Shown: positions 54,098-64,000 of the stretch, piece by piece
Numbering within the stretch: position 1 is the stretch's first letter
Layout of the letters: each line of letters begins with the position of its first letter
Assembly: GCA_947561395.2 (NCBI GenBank)
Contig: OX387183.1
Span: forward strand, 10,591,402-10,655,401
Length of the DNA: 64,000 nt
From: Buxus sempervirens
Lineage: Eukaryota; Streptophyta; Magnoliopsida; Buxales; Buxaceae
Reading direction: 5' to 3'
Position numbers and translations under genes: made by a program
Notes under the pieces: generated by a model
What the model saw: only the letters and a program-made list of their open reading frames with translations
Told to the model about the DNA's origin: nothing
The model's database searches: none

Positions 54098-55924
54098 AGG
54101 GGTCCTCCTCTTGCAAATGGCTGATAATTTGAAGCTTGGAAGCTCTGCAAGAAGAGGGAAAAACTCTGCTGGATTGCTGCCTCAAGTATTCAAGCTACCA
54201 AAGGTAAAGCTCTAGTTGATTTCAGCATTCTCTTTACATTTCAACTCTCAACTTCTACCTTTCTGTAGCGTAAGGCCACTTTGTGTTGTTTTGTAGCCCC
54301 AAACCTCTTCCAAAGTACCTGGGAATTCTCTCTAGCCGTAAAACGTGAAGAGAGAGCCTTGGGAAAAAGAAGTAGGAATGGATCCTCTAGGCTTAGAACC
54401 TACAAGTTATGAAGAGCATGCTTTGTGGTTATTTTAAACCTATGGATGTTTATTTTCTGATGTTTTACACTTGCTCATGGAGAAATATGTGAATCCTTGC
54501 TCTCAATAGCAAAGGATTCCATCCTTCTCCTAGGGAGTGGATTTTCACATATTCACACACTTTTCACCATTTTTTTATCAAATAAGCTAGATCTTGGATT
54601 TCCATGTTCAATACGGGAAATCTGAATCCATTGGCTTCAAAATGAATCTTAGAACTTAATGAGATGGTTTTTGTTGATTTTTAAGAGTTTTGGTCGAATT
54701 CACTTGCACACATGCAATGATTTTGGTTTTTCTATTCAAAATCTTCAAAACAGGGCAGCACCTGTACCATGTCTTAGAATGCTCATAACTTCATCCTCCG
54801 GATGAATTTTTGAGTGATTCCAAAGACATGTGATAGATGACTTGGTCTATTTCATATCTGGAAAATTTCGTCCACTTCTATGTAACCAATTTTTGACACC
54901 ATCTGTTCAAAGTTTGTAAGTCAGTTCAGCCCAGATTGCTGAACTTGCCGCTTTGATGGTGCACCGTTTGCTCAGTTTTAATCCGTTTTGAGTGATTCTA
55001 ATTCCTGAGTGTTCCTTGAGAAGTCTATTTTTATTTCCAATTGGTTTCAGCAGATTTTGATCTGTTTTGTGCCTTGGGTGCTCAGTTGACTCAGAGGTGC
55101 TCGCTGGCATAGTCCAGAGCTAATCTGTGGTCTTCTAGGCCTGTTCAAGAGAACACACAAGTCACATCCGGATAGAGTTTGGTGTGAGGTTTTTTTCTTT
55201 GGAAATATGACACCACATACTTCCTTCATACCAATTTTCATGGATTTTTATTGAGCCAAACTCCACGAATAGGACTTTGAAAATGCCTACTCATTGCTTT
55301 TTCTGAGTTGTAACAGCAAATTTCAGATGTGGATTTCTCTCTTATTTTGAATCAGATTGAGTTGAAATTTTTACTGTACACCCTACTATATACCAGTTTT
55401 CAAATGGCTTTGGTTTCATTGGATTTGGATTTAAATTGAGTGAGTTATGGTTAATAGAAGCTTTCAAGCTCTTTTGATCTAATTTCTCCAGATTTGTCTT
55501 AGCTCGATTTTCTTCATTTTTACTTTGACTTCACTTCACTCATGAAGTTTTAGAAGTGATGAATCCACAAAGAGAGTCTAAGCTCATTAGACTTCTCATG
55601 TGGAATGGTCACACACATTGTGCTTGTTATAAGCACCTCTTTGTTCATTTTATTAGCAAACAATTTCTAGCATAAGCAAGCATGTGGCAACCATCTTAGA
55701 CGGATGAGTGGGGGTGCCTAACACCTTCCCCCGCTCATAAATAATTCCCCTTACCCAATCTCTGAATTTTTCCTTATCTTAGAACTACTTTAGCTCTATT
55801 TGGTTTCTATGAACCCTTTGGTGTCCATTCACACCTTAAAATGGATGGTGGCGACTCATTACATTTATCGATCCCCGCGTGACGATATCGGAAGTCATCC
55901 GAGATGACATTTCCATGTCTCACA

Positions 55925-56640
55925 GATTGACTATAAATACATGTTGAATTCCACTCTTTACATGATTAATGAATTGCTAAGTTGAGTATTTGTTTCCTAT
56001 TTTATATTTAATGGGTTTTCACAGTTGCTACCGTATTCCGTTTCAGTTAACCTGTTCTTGCTTCATATTTATCTAACATTTTATATTATTCTCTTGCTTT
56101 GGATCTCCATTTCAACGCTTGCACCCAAAATAAAATTTTTTTGGTTTTAATTCAAATTAAACAAATTAAAACCCAAACAAAAAATAGAACTGTTTTTATT
56201 TATTTTTATTTATACTGACAGCAATCCATTTCTGAATTCCACAATAAACTACACAATGGAGGAAAATTGCCAAAGGAGAGGAAAAAGAATACTTAGTTCG
56301 CGAACAGAGGCTTTGACAGTGTATCATCGGTGGAGCAAGAGATTCACGAGCCATGAAGCTAGTTAGCCAGAAGCACCGGTGACACACACCACCTTCCCTG
56401 CTCTAAGAATTCTCAGTAATTCTTTCTTTCGCTTTGTTTTCTGATTTTAACCTAGAATTTGCGATTTGTAGAGAAAGGAATCACCAAGAAATACAACGTT
56501 TCCAAAGCCGTGGAAGTACTGAATACAGTCAGAAATCACTACATTTGGCCGTTATGCACCGCCATTGAAGCCATACTAATAAAGGAAAAATTAGAAAAGG
56601 GGAAATTTATGAAAAAGGTTAATTTTCAACGGAATTTATA
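55925..56640. other. Continuation of the RLP pseudogene B 3' flank; no gene seen
   Basis: It begins with the second GATTG copy. To about 56140 it resembles the intact RLP 3' flank (CTTGCTT, TTATCTAAC, TTCTCTTGCT). 56195-56640 holds mixed-composition sequence with short ORFs that I cannot identify. Confidence 0.55.
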
Positions 56641-56759
56641 AAAATAGTCCATCAAAAAAATTATTTCTGAAAAAGGCTCACAATTTAAAATAATTAAATC
56701 ATAGTATCACTTTTCAAAAATAATTAAATTATAGGGTCACTATACTTGAGACATTAGTG

Positions 56760-56880
56760 AATTTTACATGGGATACAAGTTTCCTTAAGTGGGATACAAA
56801 CGCATCTTACATGGGACATGAACGCATCCTACGTAGGATATAAGTGCATTATATATGGATACAAGCATTTTTTTACCTCC
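56760..56880. repeat. Degenerate minisatellite (TACATGGGATACAA-like units)
   Basis: About five imperfect units of 22-25 bp with GGGATACAA or GGATATAAG and CGCATC. Confidence 0.6.
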
Positions 56881-56927
56881 AATAAAGTGATACTATCTTT
56901 TAATTTTTTTTAAAAGCGACCTTGTAG

Positions 56928-59081
56928 CTGTGTTTGGATAGCCGGATTAAGTTGGAAAGTCTATTGGAAAAGTGATATGTCAAAAAATGATATTCTGGAA
57001 AGTGAAAGTTACTTTCCTGAATGTTGTTTGGACGCATCAAGAAAATTTATAAAAACTAATAGAAAATCTTGATTGTGCTGTTTAGTTAATCAAAATGAAT
57101 GGTAAAAGTGTTACATTTTCCTATTTTACCCTTTAATTTTGTCCATATAAAAACATATAAAATTGAAAAAAAAATTACTATAAACACGAACTCCTTATAT
57201 GAATACTAGGGGGTGCCCGCACATGCTCTGCATGTGCAAATGAGGTTAAAATTGAAAAAAAAAAACAACAAAGATGCAATAATATGTATAAGTAAAAAAA
57301 GAAAGCAAATATAGGTACAAAAGTGATTTAGTTAACACAATTTCGTTACTTTTCTTCTAACAAATAAATTCCACATTTATAAACATTAGAGTATGATAAC
57401 TAATGCAAAAAGGGCAAAGAGAGAAGATTTGCTGAAAACGTATTCCTTGAAAGCTTGGAAGACAAGGATGTTACACACGTATAACTTTCACCGAACTTGC
57501 AGAACCCCTTTCTAGTACCCAAACATGGGTTGCATCCACAACGGTCACTGCATGAACAACGCATGTGCTGCATCTCAGGCCCTCCCACACCAAAAGTCTC
57601 GCTTCAAGTGAAACTATTTAGCGGAGTTATTCAATACAAAGAATCTTCATTACCGGAAGACGGCAGATACAGAAATAGAGACCTGCAAGCAATGCCTCCG
57701 GGGCATGGAGAAGGACAGCCACATGTCTCGTCGCAAGCTTTTCGAGCCTCTATTGCTATTCCTCTTTGAAAAGTATCACTCAGAATCAATTTCCCCTTGC
57801 ATGAGCAAATACAAATATATAAAGAAAAAAAAACTGTTACCCCCTATATAACAAAAACATCACTATTTTATCTATTATTGAAAATAACATGATTGAATGT
57901 GAAATATTTTTAAAAAGTATCACTTAAAAAAATCATATGTAAACAGAAAACTCTGACCGATGCCGTATAAAACAAAAAAAGTAGAGAAAATTGCAATTTA
58001 GTAATGCTTTTTAAAACATAATCCTAATTTAGTTACCAAATTCTTGGTAATTAAAATTAATGATAATTTATAGAAATAATTGTGAATATGTTAATTTACT
58101 GTTTATCAAAGAGTCTTTTCAAAAATGCTCTCAACATACTTGTAAAAAAATTTTTTTGTTATCATGTTTTAATAAGGTTAAGAAGTGTTTCAAGGGTATT
58201 TTTGGAAGAAGCCTTGTGTGAATAATAAAATGACATTTATCTCAGTTATTTTTTAAAAGTAATACTAATTCTTGATTATGAAGAATTTGGTGACTAAATC
58301 AAGATTATTTTTAAAAAGAAACACTAAATCAATCAAAAGAATGAGTAAATCTGAATTATATTTAAAAAGTATCACTTAAAATCAACATGACGCCGTACAA
58401 GATAAAAAAATATCAAAAGTGTGACTAAAGCTGAATTATATTTAAAAAGCATCACTGAAAATCAATTTCCTTTCCAATGAATTACCCTGCTATATATGAC
58501 TAAATATGAATTATATTTAAAAAATATCACTAAAAAAGCTATTGCCCTCAAACAAGCATGTCTTTTTTTTTTTTATATAAAAGTTGTCATCAAGCAAGCA
58601 GGTCGCAAGGCCTTTTTTATATAGGTTATAGAAATATGAATAAACTTAACCTTTGGAATATATTTATATATTTCTTTTACTTAAAGTTTTTTTTGAAAAA
58701 AAAGGACACACAACACTTCACTCCTTTTTTTACTTTAGTTTTTATTTTTTTAAATGAAGTACACACAACACCCAACTCCTTGTCTTTTTTTTTTTACTTA
58801 AATATTTAATAAAAGACAAGTTAAACACCAAACAAGGAGGGTTTGAAATAAAAAAAGAAGGGGCAAATAGGTAAGAACATAAACAAGTTTTGATTTTCTG
58901 GCAAAATCCGACCATTTTGGTCGGAAAATGAAATGGGGGCAAGCAAAACATGCGTTGAAAGTGGTTTGACTGATTTTACTTTCTATGGGTATCATGTTTT
59001 CTTGTTAACCAAACACTCATTTTTTGAAGAAAAGTTGGCTTTTCGGCAAAACCTGGAACAATCCGGCTAATCAAACACAGC
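56928..59081. mobile_element. Possible TIR-bounded element enclosing a metallothionein fragment
   Basis: GCTGTGTTTGGATAGCCGGA at the left is answered by the inverted TCCGGCTAATCAAACACAGC at the right. Similarity beyond about 25 bp is weak and I could not find a convincing target duplication, so the superfamily is open. The right 1.2 kb recurs at 62572-63810. Confidence 0.45.
57466..57767 (-). pseudogene. Fragment of a type 4 (Ec-type) plant metallothionein gene
   Basis: The minus strand reads CDETCGCPSPCPGGIACR, the N-terminal cysteine cluster of seed-type Ec metallothioneins, then in the same frame HMRCSCSDRCGCNPC, the second cluster. Two TGA stops lie between them. In the third cluster, positions that are Cys in this family read Phe and Tyr (KGFCKFGESYTC) and the final Cys is Ser. 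The start codon is missing, with repeat sequence abutting the 5' side. These zinc-binding seed proteins need their Cys residues, so this is a decayed fragment. The stretch between clusters could instead be an old intron. Confidence 0.75.
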
Positions 59082-59290
59082 CTATAGGTCTATTACTTTT
59101 GAAAAGTGACTTTTTTTACAAAATAAGATTTTTGATTAACTGTTTTTATAAATTCAAGCCAAAATGTGACTCTTTTTCATAATTTTCCTAGAAAATTAGT
59201 TTTTAGTGAAACCTTTGAAAAGTAACCAAATTTTTGATAATTAATATAAAGTAGTGATGCTTTTTCAAATATTCTATAAATATCTCTATT
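57893..59290. repeat. 1.4-kb duplicated AT-rich segment, copy 1
   Basis: Starting TGAATGTGAAATATTT, it aligns colinearly with 62572 to the window end. It contains internal repeats of TTATATTTAAAAAGTATCAC (near 58340, 58435 and 58510). No gene. Confidence 0.88.
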
Positions 59291-59641
59291 TTCAAACTGT
59301 CAAGAATTAGTTAACTAAATATAAATTATTTTCAAAAAGTATTACTAAAAACGAATTATCACTAGAAAATTGCATTTGGCAGCTATATAATGATAAAATA
59401 ATAATTAAATTTTAGTTTGAAATGTAACTTGATATAACCTGTTGTATTTGGTTCCTCTCTTCAATAGATTGAAACTTCCTAAAAGAAAAGGCAGGAAGAG
59501 GAACCTATATCACGTACTGAATGATTGCTTGATGTTCATGAATAGCTCTTTAAGTTGACGAATAAGGAGATCTATTACTTGATATTGATGAAGGAGAGAT
59601 TTTAAAAGTTTTCGTTAATGAACAACAGATTTAGTTCTTTA

Positions 59642-60614
59642 TTTTTACACGATGGCTAGAGTTTGCAACGGAGATAGGGAGCGTGACGGCTAGGGTTTGC
59701 AGATATCAAATTCACATAAGAGCCGGCCTCATTCTCTCTTTCTCTTTGCGATGAAAGGGAGCGTAACGGTTAGGGTTAGCAGCGGCTAGGGTTTGAAGTG
59801 GTTGTTTTCGATGCAATCTTCATCGGTTGTTGGAGGACCAGCTTCCGGTGAGTGGTGTTTGAACAAGGGTTGGCTCTCCAGCGTACAACGAGGGAACGGC
59901 TTTCTGTGGTAGGAGTTTTGGGTTTCGTTTCTGATGGAGATCAAAGGTGAAGAGGATGATGAAGGGGACGAGACTAACACCGACGACAGCGTCGGTTGGC
60001 GTCTATTAGACCTTGTTTGGTTTGGTAGCCAATGCCGACCGATAGATCACTCTTGGCCTCGAGGCTTCAATACTCTCGAAATCTACCTCTTTTTGTTGGG
60101 GTTTTGTCAAGATTTGTTTGGTCTAGGTGTCTATCCTCAAAGCGTAGTGTTTACTGCTAGATTCCTGGTTCAGATTTCAATGTCTGGCATTTGCCTTTTG
60201 TCAGTTCAGGTGAAGTTCGATACCGGATTTCAGTGTACTTCCATTACTCTAGGTTTGTCTCTGCACATTGTTTGGGTGAATATCAATGTTCTGATCTTTC
60301 CCTGTTCTGTCACCTTTCGGACGGCGATGTTTTCCCCTTTAAGGGACCTTTCAATCCGCAAGAAAGCGGACCCTTTCTCAGGCGTGTGTTATAGGTTTCC
60401 ATTAGGTTTTCTAGATTTGGCCGTTTGTCTGCCTATGTTCTTTATTTGTGCAGACATAAACATGAAAGTAGTTGGTAGTGTTATTGTAAACCTGGTGATG
60501 GGTTCCTTTGGATTTTTTTGTGTTTATGGGTGGCTCCGGTCTTACTCCATGTACTCATCTTTTTGAATGAAATGAAGTAGTTCTTGCTTTTACCCACAAA
60601 AAAAAAAAAAAAAA
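59642..60614 (+). mobile_element. Poly(A)-tailed retroposon, probably an internally deleted LINE derivative
   Basis: It is flanked by AGTTCTTTA at 59633-59641 and 60615-60623 and ends in a run of about 18 A after GTAGTTCTTGCTTTTACCC. The 5' part repeats GGCTAGGGTTTGC-like phrases common in plant retroposon leaders. The 210-codon ORF at 59934-60566 has no motif I recognise, neither endonuclease nor RT. A processed host cDNA is an alternative. Confidence 0.6.
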
Positions 60615-60623
60615 GTTCTTTAC

Positions 60624-60999
60624 TGCTACATCAGAGTTCTTTAGTTTTCAAATCGTTATTTGCATCCATAAAAGTGTGAGAAGTTGCAAATAATTAATTT
60701 TGTATAGTTTTCCAACCTACTAATGAAGAAAAAAGAAAGAATATGAATAAGAGGAAGAAGAAAAAAGCGCAAGGAAAAAAAAACATTACGCAAGATTCAT
60801 GTTGCGGACCCCACTTTGGTGGAGAGACAAGATTCATATCACCGATCCCACTTTTGTTCGAACTAGCTTATGATGTGATGATGAAGACTTTTAAATATAT
60901 AAAATTTATGGATTTTTTGTTTTACTTTACAAATATTATTATTATTGTTACCTATGTAATGAATTGGGATGCCTTAAAATTTGTTCTTTTTTATAACAA
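60624..60999. other. AT-rich intergenic stretch, no gene seen
   Basis: Only short low-complexity ORFs. Confidence 0.5.
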
Positions 61000-61135
61000 T
61001 ATCATTTAAAAAAATTTGTAGACTTTTATTATTAAGCGTGAGAGAAATTGTGCTTGGATTGAACTTAGGCAAACATGAAAGATTTTTAAAGAAATTCTCT
61101 GAGATAGAGATGTGAGACATCGAGGTTTGGGTGAG
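61000..61135. repeat. Short third copy of the RLP-unit flank
   Basis: TTTTTATTATTAAGCGTGA...GCTTGGATTGAA...CAAACATGAAAGAT aligns with 29780-29885 and 20415-20495. Confidence 0.75.
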
Positions 61136-61329
61136 CAATTTTTAGGCTCACCATGCCATTAGTGTATGTTCATGGGCCGTTAGTGGTGTATCTATTACAA
61201 GAGTCCACATCCTCTATAGCACGCCGCATTGAGAGGCGGTGTAGGGCCCACCACGTGTGGGGTCCACACACCCTATCTCAAGCTACATTTGTGCAACATG
61301 CTGCAGGGGATTTTCATGGCTATTAAAAA

Positions 61330-61570
61330 TCTTCATATTGGATTTACAAGTCTTTAAACTTGATTAACAAGTCTCTTAGCTGGATTTACAAGTCTATTAG
61401 AGAAATTTACAAGTCCTTAAACTAGATTGACAAGTCTACAAAATGGATTTACGAGTCCTTGAATTGAATTTACAAGTCTCATAACATGGTTTACAAGTCA
61501 ATAAAGTGGTTGTTACAAGCCTTTGAAGTTGATTTACAAGTCTATAAATAAATTGAATTTACAAGTCACA
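61330..61570. repeat. ATTTACAAGTC minisatellite
   Basis: About nine units of 22-27 bp, GGATTTACAAGTCT-like. It is the inverse complement of the block at 22541-22782, and also followed by a TTTTCAAATATCTTGAAA arm (61618). Confidence 0.75.
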
Positions 61571-61739
61571 TGCACACCAAGGGCATTATTATCCATAAAC
61601 ATTGAAATGGCACTCATTTTCAAATATCTTGAAATAGTATCACTACTGTCCAATTACTCAAAATTAGATGACTGAATCTGATTTATGTTTAGAAAGTATC
61701 ACTACAAGTCAATTTTGTCACAGAAATTGGAATGAAATC

Positions 61740-62571
61740 TTTTCCCACTTGAAACATAAGGATCAATAGCTTTTGCATCACAGATTCAACGATGTAGAGA
61801 TAAAGCTGACCACTTCAAACAACGCGTCCAAACGTGTTGTTGTCGACTCCATTTTAATATGAGGAATGGCGTCCATAGTCAACGGTCGTTTCAATTTAAA
61901 TTCATGAGCTCACTACAGACATGGAATCGAGACAAAAGGAAAAGTTGAGACGTCTTCCAATAACCATAGCTGTGTACAAATTTATGTGTTTAAGTAGGTT
62001 GTTTATCCTATAATCTATCAGAAAAACTGAAGTTTCAAACAAATACTGGAGAATAATCTTGACACGTTTGAGAGGTGTAATGATGAGAAAATTTCTGCTC
62101 TTCCTCTGTTTTTACTGATACTATGTTTGTGGGGAAGAGAATTGGGTTGTAATGGTGATATCCGTTTGGTTGGTGACGCCGGACAGAATAGCGATTATTC
62201 TACAGGCTAGTTCGAACAAATAATTAACAAGGAAGAATACAAGAAGTTTGCCCAAATAACAAAGAGAAAACGTCTCTAAGATTCAACTGAATATGATTTA
62301 ATCAAGTAATACTAAAATCAATCCACAAGCCAGACTTTATAACCAAAAATCATCTGTATTGGAATGCTACTAAAAATGGCAAAATCCCCTAAAGCATGCC
62401 TAAATGAAATACATAATAAATTAAGCAACAAGTGAAAAATCTGGCCCAAATCGAGTTTAAAATCACTTCTTAATTGATAAACGAAATATTGCCAGAAATA
62501 GCAAAAAATAACTAAAAATAATGATTCGGAGGGGACAACAGCGGAATTTGAGGTCGGAAAAGATGCACATT
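61740..62571 (+). pseudogene. RLP pseudogene C (upstream flank plus truncated start)
   Basis: The flank aligns with 30735-31060. The gene start at about 62080 matches the signal-peptide region of the RLP, with the same frameshift in a T-run (TGTTTTTACTGATAC) as pseudogene B. The same foreign insert begins after TTTGGTTGG (about 62172). The copy is cut at about 62571 by the duplicated AT-rich segment, so no LRR sequence remains. Confidence 0.85.
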
Positions 62572-64000
62572 GAATGTGAAATATTTATAAAAAGTATCAC
62601 TTAAAAAAATCATATGTAAACAGAAAATTGTGACCGACACCATATAAAACAAAAAAAGTAGAAAAAACTGTGACCGACACCATATAAAACAAAAAAAAGT
62701 AGAAAAAATTGCTATTTAGTAATGCTTTTTAAAACATAATCTTAATTTAGTTACCAAATTCTTGGTAATTAAAAAATAATGATAATTTATAGAAATAATT
62801 GTGAATATGTCATTTTACTATTTATCAAAGAGTCTTCAAAAATGCCCTCAACATACTTGTAAAAAAAATTGCTTGTTATCATGTTTTAATGAGGTTAAGA
62901 AGTGTTTCAAGGGTATTTTTGGAAGAAGCCTTGTGTGAATAATAAAATGACAATTATCTCAGTTATTTTTTAAAAGTAATACTAAATCCTGATTATGAAG
63001 AATTTGGTGACTGAATCAAGATTATTTTTAAAAAGTAACACTAAATCAATCAAAAGAAAGAGTAAATCTGAATTATATTTAAAAAGCATCACTTAAAATC
63101 AGCATGACGCCATACAAGACAAAAAAAAATCAAAAGTGTGACTAAATCTGAATTATATTTAAAAAGCATCATTGAAAATCAATTTCCTTTCCAAGGAATT
63201 ACCCCTACAATATATATGACTAAATCTGAATTATATTTAAAAAAATATCACTAAAAAGCTATTGTCCTCAAACAAGCATGTCGTGTTTTATTTTTTTATT
63301 TTATAAAAGTTGTCGTCAAGCGAGCAGGTCGCAAGGCCTTTTTTATATAGGTTATAGAAATATGAATAAACTTAACCTTTTGAATATATATATATATTTC
63401 TTTTACTTAAAGTTTTTTTGAAAAAAAAGGACACGCAACACTTCACCCGTTTTTTTACTTTAGTTTTTCGTTTTTTTAAAAGAAGTACACACAACACCCA
63501 ACTCCTTGTTTTTTTTTTTTTTACTTAAATATTTAATAAAAGACAAGTTAAACACCAAACAATGAGGGTTTGAAACAAAAAAGAAGGGGCAAATAGGTAA
63601 GAACATAAATAAGTTTTGATTTTCCGGACAAATCCGACCATTTTGGTTGGAAAATGAAATGAGGCAAAACATGCGTTGAAAGTGGTTTGACTGATTTTAC
63701 TTTCTGTGGGTCCCATGTTTTCTTGTTAACCAAACACTCATTTTTTGAAGGAAAGTTAACTTTTCGGCAAAACCCAGAACAATCCAGCTAATCAAAAGCA
63801 GCCTATAGGTCTATTACTTTTGAAAAGTGACATTTTTTTACAAAATAAGACTTTTGATTAACTGTTTTTATAAATTAAGGCCAAAAAGTGACTCTTCTTA
63901 GTAATTTTCCTAGGAAATTAGTTTTTAGTGATACTTTTGAAAAGTAACCAAATTTTTTATAATTGTAAAATAGTGATGCTTTTTCAAATATCCTATAAAA
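62572..64000. repeat. 1.4-kb duplicated AT-rich segment, copy 2 (runs to the window end)
   Basis: Colinear with 57893-59290, with scattered substitutions and small indels, including an extra local duplication near 62650. The right TIR-like end recurs at about 63786-63810 in altered form. No gene. Confidence 0.88.

Larger units (their letters stand above)
32576..55924 (+). mobile_element. Complete Tat/Ogre-clade Ty3/gypsy retrotransposon (element 2), 23,349 bp
   Basis: Two LTRs of about 2.4 kb (32576-34981 and 53508-55924) begin TGTAGACACC and end TCTCACA. GATTG duplicated at 32571-32575 and 55925-55929 marks the insertion. Order: LTR, tRNA-Arg-type primer site, repeat-rich leader, gag-pro, pol with RT, two RNase H domains and integrase, then two genes on the opposite strand, polypurine tract, LTR. 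Dual RNase H is diagnostic of the Tat clade, and antisense extra ORFs between pol and the 3' LTR are known in some Tat lineages. The LTRs differ by about 20 changes in their first 440 bp and fewer afterwards. It interrupts the 3' flank of RLP pseudogene B. Confidence 0.96.
53508..55924 (+). repeat. 3' LTR of element 2 (2417 bp)
   Basis: It matches 32576-34981 and ends TCTCACA followed by GATTG. It carries the 21-bp motif array at 53621-53887 and TATAAATAG at 54089-54097. It has a small insertion near 54392 relative to the 5' LTR. Confidence 0.95.

Noticed and set aside
56459..56641. 60-codon plus-strand ORF near the metallothionein segment
   Set aside because: Short, unrecognised, with no start context or neighbouring exon that I could link.

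Overview
This is nuclear DNA of a flowering plant, most likely a eudicot. Three things point there: two giant Ty3/gypsy retrotransposons of the Tat/Ogre clade, many small DNA transposons, and a leucine-rich-repeat receptor-like protein (RLP) gene with decayed paralogues. There is no operon-like organisation. The only convincing intact host gene is the RLP at 25413-28517 (+).

Layout. (1) 1-20044: Tat/Ogre element 1 on the minus strand, about 20 kb. Its 3' LTR is cut by the left window edge and its 5' LTR is 17630-20044. It carries a sense ORF1 upstream of gag, then gag, protease, RT, two RNase H domains and integrase, all with stops, frameshifts or deletions. A Mutator-like element carrying a piece of an NLR resistance gene (2155-4386) sits in its 3' untranslated part. 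(2) 20045-25400: the RLP flank, filled with small elements: a foldback MITE, a tandem TRIM, two minisatellite-bearing foldback elements and a 705-bp hAT element. (3) 25413-28517: the RLP. (4) 29403-32575: a second copy of the RLP unit, whose gene is a pseudogene. (5) 32576-55924: Tat/Ogre element 2 on the plus strand, complete, 23.3 kb, with matching LTRs and a 5-bp target duplication GATTG. Its gag-pro and pol carry only a few nonsense and frameshift changes. Downstream of pol it carries two spliced antisense genes. (6) 55925-64000: the rest of the second unit, a metallothionein pseudogene inside a TIR-bounded segment, a retroposon, and a third RLP unit fragment at 61740-62571.

Most unusual signal. 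Both giant elements carry arrays of a strictly 21-bp inverted motif: AACCG-N11-CGGTT in element 2 and GCCCG-N11-CGGGC in element 1. In both LTRs the array lies just upstream of a TATAAATAG box. In element 2 further clusters occur in the non-coding stretches around the sense and antisense genes. The core's orientation mostly follows the direction of the gene it precedes. Element 2 also encodes a plant-mobile-domain protein and an ORF1-like protein in antisense; the ORF1 homologue is in sense orientation in element 1. I infer a possible element-encoded regulator and its binding site, which would need experimental testing.

Reading was by eye. Exon borders, TIR ends and repeat limits are accurate to a few bases where stated and approximate elsewhere.
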